Below are positions 11,400-21,913 of a DNA stretch of 64,000 nt, piece after piece; position 1 is the first letter of the stretch, and each line of letters opens with the position of its first letter. The notes beneath the pieces were generated by a model, which ran no database searches, was not told the DNA's origin, and saw only the letters and a program-made list of their open reading frames with translations. The translations under genes were made by a program, and so were the position numbers. The stretch comes from Phoronis australis (Eukaryota > Phoronida > Phoronidae), in NCBI GenBank assembly GCA_002633005.1, contig NMRA01000031.1, positions 682,996 through 746,995 of the forward strand, read 5' to 3'.

Positions 11400-12540
11400 T
11401 CAATTTAATGGATTGGAGAATTTACATTGTATTGCTGAAATACTGACAGAGTACTGATTCAAATACGTGGGAGTTCTAATTGTGTCTGGTTGGTTTATAA
11501 TGGATCGATGTAATACAGAAGTTGATTGTGTAAAAGTATTTACGTTGCTGGTTATTGAAGAATTTGCAGTAAAATTTTGCAGTTGAGATTTTAATAATGT
11601 CTTGGAGTAAATTGGGGTGGAATTCCCAAAATTTGGGTAGAGTGTGAGCATTAAAACAGTTTGTTTGACATTTGGTTAATGTGATGGGTACCATGAGAGC
11701 TTTTTGCCAACCCTTATACCAAGGAAAGGGAAATCGTTCACGTGTTTGATTGCTTTGTTATTTACAGAAATGATAGGAGTAATGCACTTGTTAATTTTCT
11801 TTGGGAGTTCTGGAAATCGTTTGTTTACTTTGTGATGTGTTATTCAGAGTTTGTTTAAGGAAAACTAGACTGGAATAGATTCGAGATTATTGTTGACGGA
11901 AGCTGATTGCTGTAAAGTGTGATTGGGAGATTCGGTGAGTGTGTAATGGCGAGATAAGTGTCATCTACATGGAGAAATAAGGCCATGGGAGAAGAATGTG
12001 GGAGATCATTTGTATAAATTAAGAAGAGAACTCGGCCAGGTATAGGGCCACGAGGAACTAGTGTATGTGGTGTCCTTCAGGGAAATATATTGGGTACGCT
12101 TTGAAAAATAGCTATTGAATTGCATATTCAACTCCAGTAGTACCGTAGTGATTCATCCTATGTAGGAGAAGTTGGTGGTCTATTGTGTCGAAATCGTTTG
12201 AAAGATCGAAAAATGACTTAAGTGATTAATGTCGCTGTCAAGATGGAAACAAATGCGGTCCAGAAGACCAAGTTCTATGGAACGAAATTTTCTGGAGCTA
12301 TATAAATATTTATGAAAAAAAAATTGATTTAAAAAATTTGAAAGTTGTTTGTGCATATTTTGATAATTTTGGAAAAATTAGGAAGTATAAACATTTGTCT
12401 GCAATTGCTAAAGCTCTCTGGATACCAACAGGGATTTTTTACTTGCGTTCTTGAGAGCATATGGAAAAATGCCGGGAATATAACAGGCAGTTGATTCTGA
12501 CTAGCAAGGCGGTGGATATCGAAGACGATGAAAGGGAGAT
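11400..12540 (-). pseudogene. Reverse-transcriptase fragment of a non-LTR (jockey/CR1-type) retrotransposon
   Basis: On the minus strand, broken reading frames give successive reverse-transcriptase signatures in the right order. They are ILPNFSKIIK (12361-12390), FDLSNDFDTIDHQLLL (about 12170-12215), VPRGPIPGRVLFLIYTNDLP (about 11998-12055), LFLHVDDTYLAI (about 11950-11985, the catalytic [FY]xDD box with both aspartates kept) and FPFLGIRVGKKLSW (about 11700-11745). This matches palm and thumb blocks of LINE ORF2 proteins of the jockey/CR1 group. Stops and frameshifts separate the blocks and the endonuclease and both ends are missing, so it is a dead 5'- and 3'-truncated copy. It is in the opposite orientation to the LINE fragment at 38150-39130, and the two are diverged enough to be different families. 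Confidence 0.85.
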
Positions 12541-15098
12541 AAGTTTTTGAGTAATGATTAAATATGCACTCTAATCTCTATCCTCACTAACTGGCGAACG
12601 GAATTTTGACGGGAAAATTTACATACATTTTATGCTCTAAATTTTACATTTGAAATAACTGAAACTTGACGTTAATTGTAATGCTTTGACAACGCAGCAC
12701 AACGGGAATGCGCTCGTTCTTATAACATTCCTCTGTGCAAACAAATTCACGCATAACCTGATTGCAACACGAGTGCACGCATTTTTATTCATATTTCGCC
12801 GAATAGCGTGGTTTCCGTTATTGAGATTTTGATAGGATTTGTAGTCCCAGCAATTAGCAATTCTTAACGCTAGAGGATCGTATAAGAAATCAAAATATGT
12901 TGGTGAACAATAACAATGCACTTGACCTCCCTAATACACCGTGACAAGTACGTTTTCTTTATTTTAGGTGAATTTGAACTTCGACCTTTGACTTGCCCTT
13001 TAGTTTCGTTAACCGTGAAGTAACACCAATAGACTCTACGTCCCAAAAACACCTGGAACGATGTATGCCATCAAGTTCCAATAACCAAGATTGGCCATAA
13101 TTGGCCTCCGCCATCTTCATGTTTTTCACGCACTGGACATGTCATTTGTTATTTTAAGAAATATGTCCCACAGTGCATTGCACAGCTTACGTTTGAATTC
13201 TTGTATCTTACAAGCAATTATTGTGGCAGGGTAAATAGAAATGTAATTGAACACGTGATAGGACAATAATGACTGATTATTCTGTAAAACATGTGCACCT
13301 GATTACTGAAAATATACACTAGGCTTCCTTGGTGCTCATTGGCTGAACTCATTTCATAGCCTACAACGGTGTGATGTTTCTTTGAAACGATGGCTTAGCT
13401 AACATTTACGCATTACGCGCTTGCGTACTAGAAAGGGCAGGTGGTTATAAAATGAAGAGCATGCGATGTAAATTATCGTCTAAATCAACTGCGCGTTATC
13501 CACTGACTCGCATCGACGCGTACGTCGTGCGACCCTGTGAAAGTTAATGAGAATAAATAATTCATAACCAAGTGCGATGTCTTTTAATTAATTGAGACAA
13601 CTTTGTGGAAAATTAAGAGAAATTGAGAGAAAAGTGTGAAAGGATGTTCGCCGCGGGGATTCCGACACTAATTAGCAGGATTCAATGAATATCGGTCACC
13701 TCATCCCGGCGGATGACTTAATATCTAATTTCAAAGTTAATTGGAGTATGAAAGTTGTCTACTATTTTCTCTCATTCCGAAACAGCAATTTGCCTCTTCT
13801 CCAAAGGGAACCATTAACCCATCTGAGCGCGCACAGATCTGTACTTCAGTGTAGGCCTCCGTCATTCTGAAGTGGAAATCGGAACGAATGAAGAAAGTAA
13901 AGGAAATTGATGCTTACCGCGAGAAAACATAATTTGCAGGGTTCGATGGATTTCCATCCCTTTCTTTGTTCGCGAGATGTTGTTTGCTATGCTGTTAATG
14001 CCAGAGAATCACTTCATTAGAACAACATGTGCGTCTTAATTACGAGCCAGCATTAATCCTCCTGGCACAGTTCAGTGTCGTTTGAACATGCTTTAGTTAG
14101 ACTTGTGATTAAACCCGACAGAAATCTAGTTGTCAGTTTTCCTAATTCCGTCTCTCTGTTACATACATGCAATCCTGGCACCCACTTTACCGTGTCCGTG
14201 GTTTTACGTGCATGCAGGCATTGAAAATTCATCGTGTTCCAGCTATTGGACAATAAGTATATGATAATGTTGGATAAATGAACTGTGCGAAACAATGTAA
14301 AATGACTTATTTTGTAAAAGACAGCTGCACATCAACACCCTGTGTTTCATCATTTCTGACTTCTTAATACTAAAGTGTTATTTGACAAACTCGGGTTCAT
14401 TTAGTTTACCAGCCAACAGACATATTTACCAATAAAAAAGAGAGTAGGTGGTCCACTCTTGCAGTTCACGTTGGGTACTTACATGGGCTAATAGTCTGCA
14501 GTTTTTTCCTAATCTACACAACTCGTATACTTGATAAAAGTTATTCGTGGGAACGGACCAAATTCAATCACGTAAACTCTTTTCCTCTGTCGCCACAAAT
14601 TTCAGTAGACGTGTTAAAATAAAACTCAAAACGCCTTCCGAAGCAATCACTTTCGATCCCGGTCGTCACCATCTTTGCACCTGCTACTTCTCACTAACGT
14701 TTTCCCCAGACGCTGCAAACCTGAAGCTCGCAGGGAGCACGAGATATCCGATCACCTACTACCCTGAGGTTTAATATTTACTTCGGACACTTTCGAATTG
14801 GAAGTCTTGTTTTGCGTTTAGGTCGTGGATATGATAAGAATCGTGATGAGTTTACAGAGCTAGGATCAGAGTTATGGTTTGGAGTAGCAGCGTTTGAAAC
14901 GTGTTTCAATGACGTCACAAGGGAGTGCAGTTGTTGGGAAAATTCACCTTCTTGCTCACACTTCCCCATGCATCGTGAAGAGCAATTGACCTATCGCCAG
15001 GATTTTGAGTGATGGCTTTACTGACCAATTAGAACGCAGCATTCTTGACACACCTTCGTTTCGAAGCCGCCATTTTACCCGACAAACAACCGGCCTCT
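12541..15098. other. Unassigned DNA, no gene recognised
   Basis: No domain was seen in frames at 12637-13052, 13685-13870, 14053-14295 or 14547-15196. On the minus strand, AAAATGGCGGC (15066-15076) matches the core of the YY1 promoter motif, but no gene follows it that I can identify. Confidence 0.4.
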
Positions 15099-15239
15099 CG
15101 TTCAGTAACGCTAGGACCTCGCTAAAGAGCAAGACTTCGCGAGATTACGTGAGATATTGCCGTGCATTTCAAATGAGAACACGTGATTTTGACTAGGTTT
15201 TAGCTAGGTCCTAGCGTAGGTCCTAGCGTCTACTGAACG
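15099..15239. mobile_element. Palindromic miniature element, GTTCAGTA family, copy 3
   Basis: This copy is the same 141-bp length and orientation as copy 1 and nearly identical along its length, including the central ACACGTGA and the duplicated TAGGTCCTAGCG near the right end. Such close identity suggests recent spread compared with the other elements here. Confidence 0.85.
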
Positions 15240-18200
15240 CACGCCGGGTAAAACTTATTGTTTTCTTGTCGACATTTTGCAAGGGGTGGAGCTTACGATA
15301 GGTCAACTGCCGTTACCTAGAAGTTATGAAATGCTTTCGGGCTGTCAACAGTTTGTTTCCAAGGGAATAATAATCTTGTTTCTGTTACCCTAGCCGAACA
15401 TGCGGGTTAAATGAATGAAACAAAGAAATGTGAGCGGCTGCATTGGCTATGTAGCTTTGTGAACATGACACAGTAAATATTGGATAACTGACTGTATGAC
15501 AGACACTGCCATAAAGATATTGGATGGATTTGAAAACGACTGTAGTCGTCACTCATTATGATAAAAAACAGGAATTCTTCGAGCTTGTGGAATTTTTCCC
15601 AAAACCATGGAATGTGTCAGGAATATGCAGCCTCAAGAAAAACATTTTAAACTAAAACACACTCGTTTGCTAATTAGTGAATGATAAATATTGAAGGAAG
15701 CGCACTTGAACTTTAACGCATCAAAACCTACTAATTAAGATATCTTGCCCGTCAAAGCAGCGCAACCATTGGTGCTAATCAACCTCTTTTACAAACTTGA
15801 TCTTCGTCTGCGAGCCTCGGCGTGATGTGAAATCGTGAAAATCGTAAGTTAGTTTGTCTTGTCCTGTAACAGAAATTGTAAATAAGATCGATGACAATTT
15901 TCAAATCTCGTCGTTTTGTTGGGTAACAGCATGACGTAATGGCCTATGTATAACGATGAAACACGTGCTTGGGTGTACTTAGTACCGACCGTATGAGCAC
16001 CCGCGGAGCAGTCTATCGATTTTGGAATGTGTTTTCCTCTGCAGTCTTGAAGCATCTGCCTAGAGTGTTTCGCATACCCCGGGCTCCTGCCTGGCCATTT
16101 TTATGTTGCAGATTCTTAGTCCGACTTAGAGCCACGTTCCTGGTATCAGAATTACTCACTATCTGTGCTCGCACCCTATCGTAGGGTTAGTCTGGATATT
16201 TTGATCCCACTGTAAAATTATCTTTGAATTTTCCAGGGATATTTTTGTTGCCCAAAACTAAGTGCGCCCATACGTAACATTCACTCATTGCACTGTCAAG
16301 AGCTGTACATGGCGTTAGACTTCACCTATATTAGGTCGGTATAGCTTTTATTGAAAAATGAACGTGATTATCTGGTCAAAAAACGTAACAACGTCTAAAT
16401 TGTGACAGGTGAAGAAAGAGTAAGACACTTCTCTACAGTTAGGAGGAACAAATGTGTGCATTTGGGACCGATATACTTTCGAAGTGCAGTGTGGACTGCT
16501 TCCAATCTTGTTTGTATTTTTGAAGTTAAAAACCTTGGAACAGATAGTGAGTGTGCAGTTGATGTTTCAAATGAATACTATCAAATGTTGAGTTTGCACT
16601 ATCCTAGGCGCATTTTAAGCGCATGCCCCCGTGTCCCTTATTAGGTAAAGCAAGGATTTTTTGGTAAAGTAATAGACTGAGTGGTTTCTTCAAGTATATA
16701 TCCGGTTTAGTTGTTTGTTCTGTGCGTTGGTACTCTTACGTCACAAATAATCCACTGTCATCTACATATCTATCCATGTGGTATTAATGTAGACCTCTCT
16801 GTGGTTGTAGGGAGGTTCAACAAAGACGCTGTTTGAAATATATCGGAAATTAACGAAACATAACGGAAATTATTGAAATTGCTGAGGACAAACGGATTGA
16901 TTTTCTTACAGCAGCTGAAGGCTGATTGAGTTAGATTTGATTTTCTGCGAGTGTCACTGAGTCGGTATTGGAACACTGCAAGAAACCCGAGTTTCCGCAT
17001 GCTAACGGCAGTGTATAGGGGCTTGTTCCAGTTGACTTCTGGTTTAATGTATCATACGCGCGGGTAAGAGAAACACTAAACAGGCGGCGCACCCAACAAA
17101 AAGTTGTTTGGGGAAAAAAGATAAATTTGCATGAACGCATAGACAGAGACGATATGCATGAACGTAGGGCTTATGTCATGCTAGCATAGTAAAGAAATTG
17201 AGCGTATTTGACAAGAAAGTGATCACCTGCTCAACAGAATTTGACCCGAATGCTCCAGTAAATTGAGAAATTTTAAAAATGTATGATTTGATACCGGCGC
17301 ACGCTAGACTAGACACGTAGGCTGTCTAATACCGAAATGGGCTACGGATAGAAATGTAGAGCACAGGTTTGCCTACACTGGCCTGAGTATGGCCAAAAGT
17401 TGTAATTGGTTATGGTCTGCTGCCAACTCATTTTGGAACTTGCGCCTCACTGTTTAAAGGAAAAAAGATTCTGACCCATTACTGTCTGATAAATTTCTTT
17501 AGTATCGGTTGATAAATTATTTTGATAGTACAAGTCGAAAAGCGAAGTTTTTGGTACTCAAGAGTACGCGCATGCGTAGTACAAACACTCATGCCCCCGT
17601 ACATCGATAGATTAGAATCCATGTACTATAATATCTTTCCATTAAGATATTTTTAACGTCATTGTGTATGTCGCTACATATGTTAGTTTGTATTCAAATG
17701 ATTGATAGCCTATGAACGTAAAGTGACACTACTGACAACAATAGTGCGTATTAATTAGACCACCCCCACGACAAATTCAAACTCATGAACTCAGCGGACG
17801 CAGTCCGACGGTATGCTGGTATAGCTAAACTCCAATGCGGCACGTAACCGACTACTTAAAACATATTCAGCTGATACGGTCACCGGTCGGGCCTCGCTTT
17901 CAATTAATTCTAAAGGAATGAGAAGAAAACAACGTAGCGTATCGGCGATTTCTACACATAGGATTTTGTTGTTCCATAGCCCTGGTCATACAAATTGTTA
18001 ATAATGATTTCAAGAATTCTTTCCGCCAGTAATCCCAAAAAACGTTTTTCGGACCCAAGACCGATTGTCCCCTTTTAACAAAATCGAGGTGCTCACATTT
18101 TGTCATGTCTAATTGTGCATCAAAATTTGTATATTTTCTCTACTTTCAGTTATACACACAAATGGACAAAAAGAATAAATGAATATCGGATGCAAAAACG

Positions 18201-19859
18201 AAGTAAAAAAACATGTCAATTACGTGCACGATAACCTGCTCAGAATATGCATCAGGAGAAAAAGGTTTGTTTTCCGACTGGGTCTTGTTTGGTGGGAGAA
18301 ATAGGAATTCAGGGGTTTTGTTTTATCGTAAATTACATTACTTAATTGAATATCTGATATGACATCCACCACTGAGCAATCGCAAAAATTATACCATCAT
18401 ACTCTTGCAACGACTTCCGATTAATGATAGACTGTGCTGGAACAACCGGTAAATGATTCGTTCTCAGTACTTATGGCCTCTGGAAGCATAGGGATCGATT
18501 AGCGGTAATGAAAAGTAGAAGTATATCGTTGCAACCTGGACGATAATTTAATGTGTATGCTCTAATCAGCGATTTTCAAAAATCTAACTTTTCTTATGTC
18601 ACAAGTCATTGACAGAACTAATGCGCTAAGTTAGCTATCATTTACTTTATTAATTTACAAATTTACGCGGTCACGTGACGATTTCTGTACACTGTAACAC
18701 GAATATACAAGCACAAATATACAAAAATTTCGCTACGAAGTGCAATAACCAGCGAATTTAAGGTTTTGTGGTACCATTTTTCGTTGACCTAAATATGTAT
18801 GTGATTAAAATGTTATTATATTTTTTTAACGTCAGAATACAATACACGTACCGATTGAAGCTTCGTGTTCTATCGCCGTGATGTTGATTTTCTCAACGAC
18901 TTAGCAAAAAGAAACAATAATGCCCTCGAACATAACCCCATTTTCTTGTTTTGTTTTAACAAACACATCTTGTCAGATGACTCATGTTTTGGAAACTGGC
19001 TTAAAGTTTAGCAGGAAACACGGTAGTAGTCAGATCATTTGCGTTTTGTGCCAGCAAAAACGGGCCAGAAGGTGGCACTGCGAACACTTGGTTGTTACCC
19101 GGATGACGCGAAACACGGCGTAACAGCATTTGCGTTTTGAGTCATACCCTTAATTTCTTTCCTCAGATTTATTTCGAGCTTCTTTTGCGGGGAATTTCGC
19201 GGCCGTGTTTTGCAGTCAATTTGCCTGGAGGCGTCATGTACATTTTACACTGGCAAATAGTCTGTGCGGTTATCACGGATTTCGGGTTATAGTGAACCAC
19301 ATTGAGCTAATTTAGAGACTCATAAACAAACAAAAACAACCTACTATGACGTAGAGGTATCAGCTCCCAGAAATAGGGTATTCTAACAGGTGACGAAACA
19401 GGAGGTGACACCCAGTTGGATATAGCATGACGTAAAAAAGACTGCCTTTTCCGATTCAGTTTCCTAAGAAACTGCCCGCTTCAAGATCTAGGAATTCTAC
19501 AAAATTTTATGCATTTGCAACAAAAAACTACTGTCGGGTGTCTTGTTTTATGTAAGTTAGTAGGTTATACCCACACTCTAAAGGTTGTATATTCAATTTT
19601 AGCTCGTTAAATAAGCATTTTGTGAGTGTTCAAGCCACTACAAAAGAAATGTTTTAAAGGGATTTTTTTCACTGAAACTCTCCTCACTTGTTCTCTTTTA
19701 TTAGTGATAACTCTCTAATTTATATTTTTTATTTTGTTGACTCTCTAAAAAGGAAGGTATCATAAGCCTGGTGCACACCTTTTCAAAAATATGATCGAGT
19801 ACTGACCAGCTAGGTTCCTTCGTAGCCCCCTCAAGTGTCCATAGTAGTAAAGCCATTCC
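15240..19859. other. Unassigned AT-rich DNA, 4.6 kb
   Basis: No protein homology, tRNA or element ends were recognised. Frames at 16402-16644, 16770-17140, 17900-18106 and 18920-19123 are unremarkable. Small near-palindromes such as TACGCGCATGCGTA (about 17564) are isolated. Confidence 0.4.
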
Positions 19860-20400
19860 GTAAGGTTAATGTAAGAGGATGAGAGATTCAAAAGATATTT
19901 CTGACACAAGAGAGTCAGCTAATGGAGTTATCCTTGCCAACCCGTTTGTTGACCCCAAGAGTTCTCTTCCTACCTCATACGGGTAGGGCTGAGGATGCCG
20001 CCGAACACTGACGACCCAAGACAAACGCAATATCTGGGCAGCGCCGGGAGATTGGATAGCCAAGACAATACCAGGAAATGAGAAACCCTTACCGAGACTA
20101 AACCGACCACTTTCACCGCCGCTCCCCCCACCCGCCAGCCTCTTGATCGCCATCGTCTTTCGCTTACCCATCCTGTGACACAATGGTAATGGCGCCACTA
20201 CGCAAAAGTACCTGCCTGAGATAATACCTAAGAAATAGAGGCACAGTAGGGTCACGGTTCCTGTGGGAGGATCCCACGGGTATTTCGCGCGCCTTGATGG
20301 TGTCGTCCAGAGGTGCATTCAAGAACAGAAGCGATAAAGCAATAAAATGCATCACTATCCCTTTCGACCAAAAACCATGACCACAAAATGCAGATAATGT
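19860..20400. other. GC-richer islet with the longest open frames of the region
   Basis: Base composition rises visibly against AT-rich flanks. On the minus strand a 150-codon frame (19866-20318) overlaps a 114-codon frame (20164-20508) in another phase. Neither contains a motif I recognise; the longer has a Gly-rich patch (AGGGSGGESG). A 13-base C-run followed by an N (20424) borders it and could hide a frameshift. It could be a host exon, a retrocopy or part of an element; the sequence alone does not decide. Confidence 0.3.
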
Positions 20401-20511
20401 GATGCTGTTACCCCCCCCCCCCCNAACCATTTTGGTCACAATGGATCTGGCAGCGTTTATTTTGTGTTGAACGTAAACAAGGTTACAACACATGTGATTG
20501 CACACCACTGT

Positions 20512-20924
20512 CCGGTTGCATAAAATAGAGACTCAACTAAGTTCCCTAAATCTACTGCGTATGTGTGGATTTGGGAAAATGATTGTTCTTTCTTAAGCTG
20601 TTTCAGTCTTATTACATAGTCAATTTATGAATTTGATACAAATTGAGAGTAAATTCTATGCTGAATTTTCGATATTATTGAAAATAAGGAGATATCTTTT
20701 AATGTAACGCCCCTAATTTAAGGACTAAGTCCCTAATTATTACAACTCAATTAAGGGCTTAGTTTTTAATTATAGCATAAAAAATGTCATTTGTCAAAGA
20801 GGAGCTCATAATAACGACAAAATGATAGGAAAATAGAACCTCTATGAGTAAAGAACGAAACAAATATGAAACGGATTTAGGGAACTTAGTTGAGTCCCTA
20901 TTTGGGGCTGTTTCATGCAACCAG
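20512..20924. mobile_element. 413-bp element with terminal inverted repeats (GGTTGCAT ends)
   Basis: The left arm runs from CCGGTTGCATAAAATAGAGA to CTAAATC (20512-20552). It is mirrored on the right by GATTTAGGGAACTTAGTTGA through ATGCAACC (20874-20922), with about 27 consecutive bases (GACTCAACTAAGTTCCCTAAATC and neighbours) matching in inverse. Inside, CCCTAATTTAAGGACTAAGT and TTAAGGGCTTAG repeat the same vocabulary (20711-20775). It has no coding capacity, so it is a MITE-type non-autonomous DNA element. Confidence 0.8.
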
Positions 20925-21494
20925 GCACACGTTCCCTGTAAAAGTCAAACAAAAAATTGCAAATATAGAATGCCTTTTTGTTTGTCGTCAGCCACAGAAA
21001 CGAAATAATGTTAAGTACACGCACCACTGAGACCAAATTTCTTTTAATCTAAACTTGAGATTTTAAATTTATAAACTTAATTTAATCGAAAGCATATTCT
21101 GGCATTGAAATACTCCCCATGAAGATATCTGGGAGGAAATTGTTTAAATATATTAAAATATTCTAATAAACTCTCAATGTAATATAGGATTGGTCTGTGC
21201 TTGCAACCTACAGTATGTGACCATTCATCTCTTAACGATTGTTATGATTTCAGCTATAGGCAGCTCCAATTTTAACGATTGTAATTGGTAAGCGATTATT
21301 TAATTTCGAACCATAACTACCATGTGTGATGCGATGTTTCTGGTAACTATGAATTAATCATGCATAAAGTTAGCCTTGTTCCGACGGCCAGCACAACCTA
21401 GGCCAGTCCCTACTAAAAACTATTAAATCCGATTTTGGCCAAATCATAGAATTTAGAAAGAAGTTTAAAATTCAGTATGTAGGGTTTCTTGCTC
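20925..21494. other. Unassigned AT-rich DNA
   Basis: No feature was recognised between two inverted-repeat elements. Confidence 0.4.
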
Positions 21495-21913
21495 AACGAT
21501 TTGCTTTAATCGCTAAAGCATTACCAAGACGATAAACCAATGTACACTCAATAGTATCTAACCGAACAAACAACGAGTACACTCAAACACACCAAACTAC
21601 CATAGATTCAAGGCAACAGAGCTCTGCTGCTGATTGAATGAATGGGCAGCTTTGTTAGCCTGAATGGCCAATGACTCTTTAATGCAGAGCTTATCTTACG
21701 CTGGCGAAACTCTATTAATGAGTCTTTGGCCATTCAGGCTAACAAAGCTGCTCATTCACTCACTCAGCAGCAGAGCACTGTTGCCTTGAATCTACGGTAG
21801 TTTGCTGTGTTGGAGTATACTCGTTGTTTGTTCAGTTGGTTTGGTGTTTGATATTGTTGAGTGTATATTGGTTTATTGTCTTGGTAATGCTTTAGCGATT
21901 AAAGCGAAACGTT
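21495..21913. mobile_element. 419-bp foldback element, nearly perfect long hairpin
   Basis: The left arm starts about 21495 (TTTAATCGCTAAAGCATTAC at 21503) and runs to about 21682. The right arm, from about 21715 to 21913, is its reverse complement with only scattered mismatches and ends GTAATGCTTTAGCGATTAAA. Paired inner words include AGCTTTGTTAGCCTGAATGG and TTGCCTTGAATCTACGGTAG. The loop is only about 15-30 bases (near 21690-21715). The whole would transcribe into a long double-stranded hairpin. There is no coding capacity. It is most simply a foldback transposon; a hairpin small-RNA locus is an alternative. Confidence 0.9.
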
